Part shown: positions 12,556-26,007 of the stretch, piece after piece
Layout: each line of letters starts with the position of its first letter
Numbering within the stretch: position 1 is the first letter of the stretch
DNA from: Ceratodon purpureus
Lineage: Eukaryota > Streptophyta > Bryopsida > Pseudoditrichales > Ditrichaceae
Reading direction: 5' to 3'
Assembly: GCA_014871385.1 (NCBI GenBank)
Contig: CM026431.1
Coordinates: 1,682,464-1,746,463 of the forward strand
Length of the DNA stretch: 64,000 nucleotides
The notes under the pieces: generated by a model
Database searches by the model: none
What the model was told of the DNA's origin: nothing
The model's input: only the letters and a program-made list of their open reading frames with translations
Made by a program: the position numbers and the translations under genes

Positions 12556-14727
12556 AAAGTAAAAATTAATTTGATTGATTGGATCAAGTGATTATTTATT
12601 GATGAATGATTTTATATAAATGGTCTTTTGCATCTTAATTCTTTGATTTTGATAAGTTCTTAGAGTTTATGTACTTTTAACATTATTTTGATGATAAAAT
12701 AAGGGCTATAAAACCCAAAATCTGATGAGATCAACTCTAGCTACCCCGTAATCATTGTTTTGAGTGAACCCTAAGACTTAACGTACAACACATCATACTG
12801 AAGCAATTGTCTTTATTCAAACCCTTCTTGCTTTGCTCGATTGATTAAAAAGCCTTATATTATTTATACAATTTTATAAGAAATATGCATTTTTTTTACA
12901 AAAATTAATTTAATTCATTAATTTTTTGTTTATTTTCATAATTTTTTCTTAAAAGAATAGTAACAATAAACAATTCAAACTGTATATTTCATTCAACCCC
13001 ATACAAAACCTGTTTTCATCTCCCTCCATTATTTGTTCAGTATCTTTCAATGGGACTTTAAACCTCTCAGTTGACATGTCGTCAGACACCCTAAAGGACC
13101 CACTCCTAAAAACTGTCCTAACATTGATTCAAGATCGGATAATATACACTAATGGAACATGAACAAGAGAACACAATTTGGGGGAAAAATAAAATAAAAT
13201 AAAATTCTTTAAATTTTTTTTTTTAAAAATCCAAACTTCCAAACATAAGGAATATTGCATAGTTCATATGTTGTATTTGTAAGTATTTTCTATATTTTGA
13301 GGTATTTGGAGTATTTTTGTTTTGTACATAAGTAATTTGATAGCTTCACAACTCCAAATAAAAAAATAAAAAAATAAAAAAAAATAAAAATTATTAGATG
13401 CATATCCGCTCTTCAAACAACCAAGTCCAATTCACAACAGATGTGGAGCTATATTGAAAAAACAGCACACAGCGACCAATTTCTGGTCACCTTCAATGTA
13501 AAGGGTTAAAATTAAGAAACACCATATCTACAAGAAGTCGTTGGTTAAGTTTGAAATTTAATATTTTTTCCCATTTTATAGCCTATGTTCTTGAGTGACA
13601 TGTTTTATGCTGTGTGGATAAAATTGCATTTTAAATGGCAAATTTAGGAGATTCAATGTATTGCCTACATCAATCCCAATTATAATTTATTGCAAAGTTG
13701 CAGTTCTAAACACCAAGTTTATGCGTGAAAAGTCAAATGGGTTTGTATTTATTTATTGAAGTGATTTTTATTATCAACTAGAAAAGTGATGTCTTATCTA
13801 TCTTAAAAGGATAACTTATAAGTGTATTAAGTACATACTATATTTTAGATTTAATATTGCGGTAATATTATTGTGTGAGATTTTGAAATACTATGTAATC
13901 TTTAAAAAAATTGTAATAAAATATTGACAAAATTTTAAATCATGCTTAAAAAGGCCTTTATACTAATTATATGTTTCAATAACTATGACCATAATCATGG
14001 TGGATGAAATTCATATATTTTCAGTAAATATAATAATTGGACAATGTCACAATCCTATGTGGTATAAGATCTATACTTGTAATTGCAATAAAAATCTCAT
14101 ATTTGAGCATTTTTTAGTATATGAAATAAAATAGAAATGAAATTAAAATGCTTTGGTTTTGTTATGTAGGCTTTAATTTAAAAGAGATTATTTAAATGAC
14201 CAAATTAAATTCAGTAGTTAAAAGCCAGAATTGCCAATTAAATATACATTCTATTTTAGATTTCACACTCGGATATTTCTTGTTAAAAATATTCATTAAG
14301 ACCTTCATATTAAATTTGTGATTCTTACACATGTATATACTTTTATTAGCTTTCCATACAATTCTCATTGTTTGAAGAACACCTTGCAACAATAAGTTTT
14401 TGAAATCTAGTTAAAACCTTAAAAGATTTAACTTAAAATATTTATGAGCTTGAGCAAATCCTAGCTTTACAACGTTTTTTCCTATAAAAATCTATTGAAA
14501 ATTTGAAAACCCTACTAGATTACATTTAAATTCTTTTATACTAAGATATATAAAAGATTTATATCTAGGATGTACCGCGTTACTTATAGTTGTTTCTTGC
14601 TTCAAACTTCTATAATAGTAACACATCTAATTTACTAGTATTATTGGAAAAAAATCAAAGAATTTTCCCAAATTCTAGTTTTAATATGTTTCTCACTCTA
14701 AAAAAATCTAGTGCAACTTTTAGAATC
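12556..14727. other. AT-rich spacer between TTAA elements
   Basis: Very AT-rich DNA with long A and T runs (12890-12960, 13190-13220, 13362-13392). No gene, RNA gene or terminal repeat was recognised. It may be old transposon sequence. Confidence 0.5.
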
Positions 14728-15654
14728 TTAACCCCTAAATTTCCTTGTGTTTTTGAGAGCTTGAATCCTCAAAACTGTGATTTTTTACTACTATGCCCTC
14801 CCGAGGATATGAAACAAATTTTTTTATCATTTTTTGGAAATTCAACCGTAAGATCTTGTACCTAACCCTACTTGGAAGAACTGATTCAAATTTCAACCGT
14901 TGGGTGTTTTTCATTAGTGAGATCGTAGTGTTCAAAGTTTCAGCAGATATTTTTTTGGAGAGGCATGGTGCAAATGGGCCAAAGGGAGACTTGATGATTA
15001 TTACTTCAAACATTTTGGTCACATTTTTTTCCATGTAGCTAACTAGGTTAGGTATGCTCAAACAAAAATTTAGGCCAAAAAACGCTTTTTAGACCTTCAT
15101 AAAAATTATTTTCTATAAGAAGGTATAAAATTGACAAAATAGTAAAACATGCATTACAAAAACAATTTGTGAGCTAAAGAAAAATTGAACGGTGAGTAGG
15201 TACCTTCATAAATTTGTGACTTTCAGAAGAAAAAAAAATTCAAAAATTCAAAAATCTCGAATTTGGACAAATTTTTAAAGGAAAAATTCAAAAATTACTA
15301 AAAATTTTGAAGCTTGTCTTTGTAAGTTTTGGAGGCTGCCCTTGTAAAATTGGTAAACTTTTTGACTTGGGTCACTATGGAATTTAAATAGTGATTTGGT
15401 TACGAACATATTTCAATTTTTGTTTTTGTAAAAAGACCTAATTTTAGACTGCCCGTTTTGGATTTGAAACCTAAAATTTCTAGATGAAGGTTCTAAAATT
15501 GGAATTTGGCTTCAAAATTTTTACTACATAGACCTTACCGTAAAGGGAGCTTCCAGTAAAAATCTTGAAAAAAAATATTACTTTTAACCCCTCCATCTGG
15601 GCTGCCCGAAAGTGCAAAAATCCATTTTGGATTTTAAGGATAGTTAGGGGTTAA
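14728..15654. mobile_element. TTAA element 2 (piggyBac-like, non-autonomous)
   Basis: A 927-bp element. Left end TTAACCCCTAAATTTCC, right end GTTAGGGGTTAA. The subterminal block, here CCGTAAGATCTTGTACC, is near the left end, so it lies in the opposite orientation to element 1. No coding capacity. Confidence 0.75.
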
Positions 15655-16145
15655 GGTAAGAAGTCCTTATTTGATATTTGAATATAACATATATGTTATT
15701 TATATTGATTTAATATGTGTTTTTTAGGCTTTTATAATAGTATTATTTCTATCCACATGGACTAAAATTCAAATGGATGTTGATTTTATAATAAAATACA
15801 TTGATTTTGGTTTTGTTTTTTTTATTTTTTATTTTTTTATTTTTTTAAATTTTTAATATATATAAATAGCTTAGACTTACTACTTGAACATATTTAGCAT
15901 TAGTTTTTTATTGTTCATTGTAGCTATGAAATTAGTTTTTTTCATGGTTTTATCTTAAAAATTTGATGTTGGAGGAAATCTTTAAGACGAATTTAATTGA
16001 AAATTAAAAAATAGTATTGAATTAAAACTACAATATAATAGATTTTATTGCATATTAGTGTTTGATAACCTCATATATCCTAATTGTTCATAAAAAAATT
16101 GGAATTTCTTTTTTTAATTCTTATCTTTCTTCTGAGAAACTTACC
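15655..16145. other. AT-rich spacer
   Basis: AT-rich sequence between two TTAA elements, with a small palindrome (TAACATATATGTTA near 15690). No gene seen. Confidence 0.5.
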
Positions 16146-16714
16146 TTAACCCCTAAGCGTCCTCACCCATGTCCATTTTAGGCAGTTCTGTAAAGATGCA
16201 TTATAAAATGCAATCAATATGAATGTTTAGAACTTGATGTATAAATAAAAGTCATACATCTTGAATTTTAGATTCTATCTCTACGGTTAGATCTATGACT
16301 GCTTTTATTAAATCTTTTTATATAGATTTTGAAATATAAAATAAAAAATTATTTTGTAATTCAATTACGAATAAGATATTGACAATAAGTGGATGAAATT
16401 TGTTGTGATGGATTATAATGTAGTACTTTAGGTGTACTGGTTTTTGGAGATTTTTGGGATGCTTGATTTTATGAGTTTATTTTTTCAAGAACATTTTTAG
16501 ACTAAAATTTTGGATGGAACACAGCAACACAAAATGAAGCATAATTTCTTCAAAAATTGTTTCCTTTTCGATCGGATGACACATACAAGAAGCTAACTTT
16601 CCATAGAAAATTCAATAAAAAAATCAGACCACAAAAAGTGCATGACGGATGAGAAAATGTGGATGGTATCTGTGCATCAGGCCAAAATGGTCTGCTTAGG
16701 CAATTAGGGGTTAA
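16146..16714. mobile_element. TTAA element 3 (short copy)
   Basis: At 569 bp this is the shortest member. Left end TTAACCCCTAAGCGTCC, right end CAATTAGGGGTTAA. A partial subterminal block (CTCTACGGTTAGATC) lies about 130 bp from the left end. It looks like an internally deleted copy. Confidence 0.7.
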
Positions 16715-17151
16715 TTTGATATTTCTGTTTTTAGTATCAAAGTCTTTCCAAGATTCTCAATTCCATGTGGAGTAGAAAGATATTTTAAATAAATACAAAA
16801 AATAATGTTAGATCCTTATATATAATTATTTGATATCCACATGATCATTCTTCCATGCTTAGTAACATTATTTTATGTTTTATTGGTACCCTCTACATAC
16901 TTTAGCAATACGTAGGTGATACTTGAATATGAATAAAAAATATAATAAAATTGTTGCCTATTCAAGAAAGGATCCCAAAACCTACAACATGGTATATTAC
17001 ACTTGGCATTAGCAACTATGGGAGAGGAAAGAATTTTTTTCTCAATTAGAGAAATTGACATATTAGCTCATTTTGTAACTCTTCTCTAAAATTGAAATTA
17101 TGCTAAAACATAGAAAGTTTTGCTACATTTTAAGGTGTTGTATCAACCACT
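16715..17151. other. AT-rich spacer
   Basis: No gene or terminal repeat seen between TTAA elements 3 and 4. Confidence 0.5.
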
Positions 17152-18338
17152 TTAACCCCTAAAGGCCATTGAAACCCGATTTAGGTCGCATCACTGCTAG
17201 GCACTCTATTCGGAATTTTATTATTTTTTTGAAATTCACATTCCATGTAGCTCTCAACGATAGCTTTTCAATGGCGTGAATTTCAAAGCATTTGGAGTTA
17301 CGATGCAAAAGTTATGAATTTTAGAAGAATTGGCTCTAAACTGGGCAGCCAACAACCAATGCAAATCTCCCATTTTCTGCCCAAGTTGCTCGTCATTCAA
17401 TAGGGCAGAAAGTAACAAGACAAATTCTCAAAGGGTGGGCACTTGCAAAATAACGGGCCCAATTTTTTTTCATCCATATACATTTATGACGGTTATCATC
17501 CAATAGAAAATTTTCATCTAATCAACCATTTTCATCTAAAAGGTTGCTGATTTTTTCATCTAGATGACAATTATCATCCAAAGTTTAGTTTTCATCCAAA
17601 ATTCCATTTTTTATCCATATAAATTTTTTCATCCTATATTCATTTTTCATCTAAGCTTAATAAATTTCATCCAATATCTATGACGTGGCAGGGGTTCCAT
17701 CCATAGGACCCTCTTTTACCAAAACTGCCGTTTGAAATAAAAGGGAAATATATAATTTACACTTCAAAATTTTTTAGAAACTTGAGACCTACTCCAATTG
17801 CATTGAAACTTGAGACCTACGTTCTTTTCTCCATTGACTTCAACATATCTACTGTTTGGATTTCCAATTGGACATTTTTAGACTACCCTTTAAGTAGTTT
17901 TAATTTTGGAGAATGTAAGGCAATTTCAGCACACCCCCTTTCACAAAATCAAGGATTTTTTTGCCTTCCAAAGCCCGTATCATGTATGAGGCTCAAACTT
18001 TGTGAGCGTATACCTAACTTTCATACCTAAAAGAAATGATGATTCTCTGTAAATCAAATGTGTTTGCAAAGTATAGTTTTTGGGCATCTAAACTTTGGTA
18101 TACTCACGAGGCAGTGTCAAAAAATTCTTTTGCAGGGACTTCAAACATTATAATCTCGCAATCTATACAGTGGATTGTCCTCAAAATTGGTATACACCTT
18201 TTTTATAAAGTAGTTATAAGATCCTACAATCAAATATTCAATTTAATGTCTTAATTTAGAAATCAATAGATTTCTATCACTAGGGGTATGTCTCTGGCTG
18301 TTTTGGCTCCAAAAACATGAAGGGCCTTTAGGGGTTAA
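17152..18338. mobile_element. TTAA element 4 (long copy with CATC repeats)
   Basis: At 1187 bp this is the longest member. Ends: TTAACCCCTAAAGGCC and GGCCTTTAGGGGTTAA, a near-perfect 16-bp inverted pair. Inside, 17465-17690 is a degenerate array in which TTTTCATCYAA recurs about every 20 bp. The subterminal block, here AAGATCCTACAATC, lies about 125 bp from the right end. A C-rich tract follows immediately outside. Confidence 0.8.
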
Positions 18339-18398
18339 TCACCTCCCCCCCTCCCCCGTCCCAAGCGTAGAATTGTATAAAAGACTTGGCCAACTGTG

Positions 18399-18657
18399 GT
18401 AACACCATAGCAGGTTTGGTCTTCGCGAAATGAATAATTATTTATTTTGAAAAATTAAGGTTCGTTTCTAAAATATCGAATTTCTCAATTTTTGTTTTTT
18501 TTACCAAAAATCAGTCAAATGACCTTAAAGGTCTAGAAATAACAAAATATTGCAAAAAATAATTTATTCTCTTTTTGATCTTATATTTTCATTATTTTAT
18601 TTTATTTTTGTTTTTTATATTTCAAATTATTTAAAAACAAACCTGCTATGGTATTAC
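18399..18657. mobile_element. MITE, family 2 (copy A)
   Basis: A 259-bp AT-rich element with 20-bp terminal inverted repeats: GTAACACCATAGCAGGTTTG at the left and its complement with one mismatch at the right. A related element lies at 53265-53510. No coding capacity and no clear target duplication. Confidence 0.65.
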
Positions 18658-19656
18658 GATATTGTGTATTTGGCCTGTGGTGGTGACGGGGTGACCGGTG
18701 CCCCCGATCTCCCCTCCCGTTCTTTGGTTTTGTTTCCTTCAAACTTTAACCGCGCTGGGGTCTTTAAACTAGTAGTGCCCGCATCAATACCAAGGTTACC
18801 TCCCTGTTTCCAAATTTGGAGTCAAAAGATCTTGAACTACTCCTGTGATTCATTCAAAACTTCTGAGAGACGTAGAGAGACCTCACATGATTAGGGTTCC
18901 AAATGGTGCAGAGTCTGTCCCCGCCTAATATACCCGGACACCCGATTTAAGAATCGTGCAAAGACTCCATCCCCAACTCGAACCTCCACGTGGGAACGCA
19001 GCATCGGCATAACCGGAGCTTCCAAGTCCCATGAACGCGACGACCACGAACGAAAACAAGCCACGACAAACGATAAGAAAAGAACGAACGAACAAAGTCA
19101 AACGAACGAATGGGAACGAACGAACGAACGAGGTGGAAACGAAACGGTGGACGAGGGGTGGTGGGCGGCGGCCCTCCGTTGCCTGGCGTGGCCGTCACGA
19201 GACTGCAGCTCCTCCCGAAGCCTGCCTCCCTCCCTCCGACATTGCGCCCCTGCCCCTGCCCTGCCCTCGCATGCCATGCCATGGCAACACAGCACAACTC
19301 AACACAGCACTTCCACACAGTCACAATCCCAAATCATCGCAGCGTCACTCCGCTGTTCCATTTTCCCTAGGTTCGCATTCTCTCCCGCATTATCGCTCCC
19401 AATTCTGCTCCCTGGGACGGCATTTTCCTTCCTTGTGCTGTTGTTATGAATTTCGTTTCCTTTGGTTTGGGAGAAGGGTGGTTGGGATTTTTTGTGTTTT
19501 GGGGTTAGGTTTTGGGTTTTGAGGGGTGTGTGGGAGGTTTTGGTGCAGGAGGTGGATGTGAGATGGATTGGTGAGGATTGCCGGGACGTCGACGTGGAGG
19601 AGTTGAGTGGGAGGAGGAGGGGTTGAGGGTTTTTGAGGGTTTTTGGAGATTTTGCG
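18658..19656 (+). other. Promoter and 5' leader region of ATAD3
   Basis: Composition rises from AT-rich to GC-rich toward the gene. A degenerate GAAC/CGAA tetranucleotide microsatellite lies at about 19078-19135. The many overlapping open frames on both strands at 19000-19930 disagree with each other and are compositional. The G/T-rich run at 19450-19650 directly before the ATG is probably 5'UTR. Confidence 0.5.
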
Positions 19657-22600
19657 ATGGCGACCAGTGCGGCGGTGGTGAAAGTGGGGGGTTTGGCGGG
19701 TGCGATCGCGTCGGCGTCGTTTGTGCTGGCTGGGAATCCTGCGTTTGCTGATAAAACCCTAGACCCTGGATCGTTCTTCTCCGGCTCGTCGTCTGCTGCG
19801 CCAGCGGCGCCCGCGGCGCCAACTCCTTTGAAGGAGCAGGAGAAGCCGCGGAACGATGCTCCGCGCACTTCTGCTGTCGGGTTCGACCCCGAGGCGTTGG
19901 AGAGGGGTGCCAAAGCGCTTCGGGAAATCAATGCGTCGAATCATGCGAAGAAGGTGATTGAGCTTTGTCATCGGAGGAATTGATTTTTTTACGTGAATTT
20001 CTTTCGTTTGGCCGGTGTTTAATTCTGTGAGGAGGAAAAATAAGTGGTATTCACATTCTATGCACCAAGGACGGTGTTCGAGTTTTCAAGAGCATGTGTA
20101 TTCTCCTGCTTCTTGACTCGGTTTACGTTAAACCCTAACGAGGGTTTAAGGTTTCGGTGGCCGAACGTTCATGAGATATTTTCTCGTATAGTATGAAAAT
20201 TACTCCAGGTAGGGTTTAAGGTCCCAGACCCGAAATTTGTAAATGTGAAGTTTAGTGTTGTTTTGATGACTTACATTATGTCATTTGCAGGTGTTTGAGT
20301 TGATGAAGAAGCAGGAAGATACCCGGCAAGCAGAGGAAAATGCTCGTAAAGCCGAATATCAAGCTATGCAGGCTCAACACGAAACGGTATTGTGCTTCTC
20401 TATCACGCTTTTGAAATTGGCCCACTTTGATAGTATCAGTTTTATCGAGTGAACCTAACTCCAATGCCCTAATCAGTTTTAGGAAGTCTTGTATGAGTAG
20501 ATTTTTCTGTTAGAATGATTGAAATACACCATTCAAGTTGAAAATACCCCAAAGGATACAATCGTTACATCGGAGTACTCGCCACGGAATTTCTATTTCG
20601 ATGATGTCGTATTCCCTGCATCACTACGTAAGGTTGCAATTTAGATTGAGGTTTACGTGTGGACGATAAATAATTCTGAAAATTGGAGAGAAATTTGTAA
20701 GTCCTATGTTTATTCGTGCATACTAAATAATTTTTTAACCAGGTAAAAGTAAGTATTAATGCTTGCCAAATCTTTGGATATTTTGGTGATGAATTACATG
20801 ATGTTTATGCTAATAATGGACGCAGCTATTTGTGCTTCACATAGGTGCACATGCTTTCTGCACCAAACAAAATCAAAGAAAAAATATTCTGTGACCTAGC
20901 AAGTTGTGAGACTGGTCATTTTGGGATGCATCGAACTGTAAGTATACAACGTTGTAAGATTCTGCGTTCACTAATATCTATGGCTATCAAATAGGAGAGG
21001 CAAAGGGTCATGTACGAGGAGCAGAGGAAATTGGTTCAGCAACAAGCTCAGACCAAGGCCCAGCTGGCTCGCTATGAAGATGAACTTACACGCAAGCGGA
21101 TGCAGGTAATTTTGAACTCTGCTGGTTTACGTGTCTATCCCTTTTACATAGGTGGAGGTGAGCATTGTGATGTCTTAATGGTAGTGCAGTCCTTCACTGA
21201 ATCTAAACTCGCATTGAGCAGGAATGGAAACACCGATAATCACAATCAATAAAGCAACAACATTACATGAATTGTTTCTCAAGTGCACTTAGATTGATGT
21301 GTTTTGGAAATAAAATCAGAGTATAGTGAAAGAAGTTGTTTCTTATAACCTGGGTTGCTGCTTTTCAGGCTGAGCATGAATCGAATAGGCAACGAAATCA
21401 AGAATTAGTGAGGATGCAAGAAGAGGCAGCAGTTCGACAGGAGCAGATTCGTAGGAATACAGAAGAACAAATTCAAGCGCAGAGGCGCCAAACAGAGAAA
21501 GAGAGGGCTGAGATTGAGAGGGAAACTATTCGAGTAAAGGCAATGGCCGAGGCTGAAGGGCGAGCCCATGAGGCTAAGATGGCTGAGGACGTGAATAGAA
21601 GACTTTTGGTTGATCGTGCTAACATGGAGAAGGACAAGTGGCTTGCTGCTATCAACACAACATTTAGTCATATTGGAGGTAATATTGCTGTCTTTGTTTT
21701 ATTTTTGAACTTCGTATGCTCTAATTTTTATTTTCACATCAGAATTCAACTAAGTACATCATCTGTTTGCACTTGGCCTGGACAATAACATTGTGTCTTC
21801 TTCTGGCTGCAGGCGGAATTTATGCAATACTCACCGACCAGAACAAGCTTGTTGTTGCTGTTGGAGGAGCTACTGCCCTAGCAGCCGGAGTGTACACCAC
21901 CAGGTATTAGGCTTCGTTTGTGGTTTTTATTATTGTATTTGTCTTACAGAATTTGTAGATGGAATGGTGGACTATGCTAAAATTTGATCATCTTCCAATA
22001 TGTTACGACCTGTTTTAGCGTTCTAACTTAGGTTTGTCGCTTTTCAGAGAGGGAGCTCGTGTAGTGTGGAGCCACATCGATCGAATATTAGGGCAGCCGT
22101 CTCTAGTCAGAGAATCATCACGAGGCAAGTATCCGTGGTCAAATATTATAAGCCGCAAAAGCAGCTCTCTTGCAGGAGCCGGTGGCACCCCAGCTGTTGG
22201 TGGGACAGCTGAAAGGACACAGGCTATGAAGAGTGGGCAAGGGTTTGGAGATGTAATTCTCCGTCCGTCGTTACACAGTAGGATTCGGCAACTAGCTTCC
22301 GTAACTGCCAACACAAAATTGCATGCTGCTCCCTATCGCAATATGCTGTTTTATGGGCCACCAGGAACTGGAAAGACCATGGCAGCCAAAGTACTTGCTC
22401 AAGAATCGGTGAGTTTCTTTACGGATTTCTTGTCATTTAGGTGAATGGTCTTGTTTTATCTCTTGTACCTGTGACATTACTACTCCCTGGTACATTGGTT
22501 TGTCTGGAATCCCAACTGCTGTCATGTTACTTCCAACCTTTATGGCTTTCCAGTTAAAAAATTTAAAGTATGGTTTTGAGTCGCAATTTGGGAAGGTATG

Positions 22601-23940
22601 GATGCGAGGCAGAACTATCATTAAGTTTTGACTGGTACTCTTACTTCAAATTTGCAGTTAGATGCTCACTGACTGCAAGCACCAGTTAGACTACTTCGTA
22701 GTGTTAGAGCCAGTTAATTTGGCGAAGATGATGGCAAGTTGCTTAGATACGGTGGCACTTTGATGATTAGTGTAGCTGAATATTAAGAGTTTTTCCAGGC
22801 CATTCTGCATTGTGACACATTAGTTTCGCTGAGTATTTAATGTGAATGTGCAGGGCTTGGATTATGCATTGATGACAGGTGGTGACGTGGCTCCATTAGG
22901 TGCCAACGCGGTGACAAAAATTCATGAACTGTTTAATTGGGCTGGTCGAAGCAAGAAGGGTCTCCTCCTTTTCATTGATGAAGCTGATGCTTTTCTGTGC
23001 GAGTAAGAATCCCAAACTCCTCTTACACCAATTTGTAACCTTCCCTGATCTATTGACGTTGTATTATGGTAATTACTGAAGTTGGTATTATCCTAACCTG
23101 AGAAAGTGATGTAGGCGAAACAAGACGAACATGAGCGAGTCTCAGCGTAGTGCTTTGAATGCGTTGCTCTATCGCACTGGAGATCAATCGCGAGACATAG
23201 TCATGGTTCTGGCCACAAATCGACCAAGTGATCTAGATTCTGCTGTGCTGGACCGTGTAGATGAGGCCTTGGAATTTCCACTTCCTGGAGAAGAAGAACG
23301 CCTTAAACTTCTGAATCTGTATTTAGAGAAATACATTGCCCAAGCTGGGAGCCATTCTCGGGGTTGGCGGAGTTGGCTGCGAGGCCAACAAGACAAAATT
23401 GAGATTAAGGGAATCACTGAAGATGTCTTGAGGGAGGCTGCTCAGAAAACCGAGGGTTTCTCTGGTCGTGAGATTGCAAAGCTGATGGCCAGTGTTCAGG
23501 TACTGTCTTGCACAAGTTTTGTACGTATTTATTCTGTGAGCAACGATCATGTGAATGTTGCCTGCTTTCTTTGTAAGATTGTGCTTTGAGTAGTAAATAA
23601 TTTTGAATTATAGAATTTAAATTTTATCCAACTCAAGCTACAAACTTTTATTGAAAAATTTGGCGTATATTCACCTTGCTGTGTCCATGCAGTTTCTAGA
23701 TATATTCTGTTCAACAATGACTGCTTTACCTGGACTACCGAAATACTAATTTAATTTTTTGTTCTGTTTGTTGACTGGATGCAGGGTGCTGTCTACGGAA
23801 GTCAAAGGAGCGTTCTGGATGCAGATACGTTTAGGGAGGTTGTTGACTACAAGGTAGCTGAGCATAGGCAGCGACGTATCCTCACAGGAAGGGACGAAGA
23901 GAAAGAGGGAGAAGAGGGATTGAAGGGATTGTTACACTAA
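19657..23940 (+). CDS. ATAD3: ATAD3-type mitochondrial AAA ATPase
   Basis: Nine exons: 19657-19953, 20291-20386, 20995-21105, 21369-21678, 21813-21903, 22048-22408, 22854-23002, 23115-23499, 23785-23940. All joins are GT-AG and in frame, giving about 651 aa, usual for plant ATAD3. Order: Ala/Pro-rich N-terminus; a long charged coiled coil (exons 2-4, rich in E, R, Q and K); a Gly/Ala-rich hydrophobic stretch in exon 5 that fits the inner-membrane segment; one AAA domain with Walker A GPPGTGKT (405-412), Walker [10 protein letters not shown] (D464, E465) and a sensor-1 stretch, ATNRPSDLD; and a charged C-terminal tail. ATAD3 is known as an inner-membrane ATPase that supports nucleoid organisation and membrane contacts. 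The second exon 8 arginine region ([11 protein letters not shown]) also matches the family. The start is the only ATG that keeps the complete N-terminus. No defect is seen. Confidence 0.93.
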
Positions 23941-24861
23941 AGTTTTGGCCTGTCAACCACCTCTGATTTTTGCCTCGCGTCAACCCCATATCAATGTGGG
24001 TGACGTTTCAGTGCGGATCTTGGGGTTGTTATCGGAGATTCGAATGCGCTGAAGAGTCCAGTTCGAATGCGAATCTTTTTGTGCAGATTTGCAAGCGGAC
24101 TTTATTGTAGGAAGGAAAGTATTTATCTTTGAGAGTTAATTCTGGCAGAGGTGGGGTAGCAAGCCTCACAGAGGACATAGTTTCAGTTTCAAGGAGACTC
24201 ATTTATTTGAGAGCCTTGACAGCGAAAGCCCAAGATCGTACTGACCAGTTTCACCTGACTTTAGTTTCAAATTAGTGTAGACTTTCTAGCGTAACTGTTA
24301 CACATTTCAGGCCAAACAGCAAGATCTAGTGAAAATTCCATTATTCTTACTTGGTATGTAACATGAGGCAACATGCCAATTTTTTTGCTACAAACTATCC
24401 CAGAGGGGCTAATCATTAATCTGGTCTCTTTCCACTTCAGTTACTGTATATAAGGAAACTTTCATGGAGAGTTGCAATGTTCACCTCGATATGCGTCTAG
24501 ACCCGTCCTGAACCTAATTTGCCATTTTAGTTGCATATCTATCTTCGAATGCAACTTTGCCCTTAAACGTTTTTCATGACCCGAGGGGCTCGGTTTCCAG
24601 AGAATCTTCTCTGTAGCTCTTACTGAACTCAACTTTTCACTTATTTTTTTATATCATTCTAATCACCTTCTCATTGTGCATTCTCAAAGTGAAATTTTAC
24701 AATTCAACCCACAATTTGCATGAGTGATTTGTGCTTTGAAAGGATTATGGTAGGTAGGTAGAGGTTGCACATAGGTTGCAAGCTCATCATTGATTGGTTC
24801 ATTCATGATGCCCAAGTTCAAAAAATGCACTATTCATGATGCCCAAGCTCAAAAGATGCCG
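23941..24861. other. 3' flank of ATAD3
   Basis: Probable 3'UTR followed by spacer. A direct repeat of about 26 bp (TTCATGATGCCCAAG core, near 24803 and 24833) lies just before the LTR remnant. No gene seen. Confidence 0.45.
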
Positions 24862-25382
24862 TGATCCAATTTCGGGCTGCCCGAGACACACCGTGACTAA
24901 GGTGGCACCCCGGAGTAGTGACCGGGACTTAGTAGGATGGTGGTTCACCCTGGAGTGGGTGAGCAATGACTAGGTTGACGCCGGTTGGGATGACCCTTGT
25001 TGGGGTCGGCGGGCGGACCTTGGCCGTTGGCCTAAAGCGGACTAGGCGTCACGAGTGAGTGACGAATGGTTGAGGTGGGAGCTTGTTAAGGTCCCGGAGC
25101 TAGACAAGAGCGGGTCTTGGCTAGCGAAGGCTTAAGGCGCCTCACTCGCACCCGGGAGTTGTCTCTTAGGCGGGTCGCGAGGGTTAGACTTAGTTAGTCT
25201 TAGAGAGTCTGGCTAAGTGAGTAAGTGCCGTGAGGGAGTTGAACGCCGGGGTTCGTTGGAGTGCACCCCGGAGTAAACTAACTCGTGGGACTTGTTGTTT
25301 TGTAGGTAAATAGGAGCACCGCGACGGACTTGGACTCGTGAGGAACGAGCGACTAAGTTTGGAGCGTGACACGTGGTATCAG
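24862..25382 (+). mobile_element. LTR retrotransposon remnant (LTR plus primer-binding site)
   Basis: A GC-rich block of about 510 bp begins TGATCC and ends GTGACA, the TG...CA form of a plant LTR. Two bases later comes TGGTATCAG (25374-25382), which matches the initiator tRNA-Met primer-binding site used by many plant LTR elements. No gag or pol coding sequence follows, and a second LTR is not seen, so this is a broken fossil fragment. The LTR end resembles Ty3/Gypsy types, but the family is uncertain. Age cannot be estimated from one LTR. Confidence 0.6.
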
Positions 25383-26007
25383 CCAGACATCAAAATGACG
25401 TTTAAGGGTTAGATGCACCTACAGTAAAGCGCATGACTATGTTCAGTGTTGATGTAAACTTACAATTTGAAGCAACATTTATAATGCACCCTCTTTGGAG
25501 CATACAGATCAATGAAACGACCATAGATGGATCCATTAGATTTACGTTCCTTCAGGGCGGAAGCTCGCTTCTGGATGGATGTTTCGAGGGAGCAAAGTCT
25601 ACGAGAGCAACGCTCGACAAAACATAAGCGTCTGTGTTTTTGAGGGCGAGGCTGTGGACGTGGGAATGGAGTTGAGATGATTTTTATACGAGACTTTTTA
25701 ACAAAATAACAAAATTGGAAGAAACGAAGGAACTTTCTCTTTGAACTGTATATCTAAACCCATGCTACTTAAAAACTACACTGATTTGGTTAAGAACTGT
25801 TGGCCATGCTACATGCCACTGTCCTCGAACAGCGAAAATTGTTGAAAATAGTGTGGCCAACACTTATGAACCAAAAAAGTGTAGCCAGTGATGTAGTAAA
25901 GTGTGGAACTCATAATTATACAAGGGGATCACCCTATAATTTAGATCAAGCTAATTTGTGCACATCCTATCCTAGTCAGAATACCGTAGTAGAATTACAA
26001 CACCTTT
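25383..26007. other. Spacer; 3' flank of the LRR receptor-like protein
   Basis: No gene recognised. The part next to 26008 is probably the 3'UTR of the minus-strand LRR protein gene. Confidence 0.45.

Noticed and set aside
19031-19931. Overlapping 65-210 codon frames on both strands before and in ATAD3 exon 1
   Set aside because: They conflict with each other, are low-complexity, and only the frame from 19657 joins the spliced ATAD3 protein.
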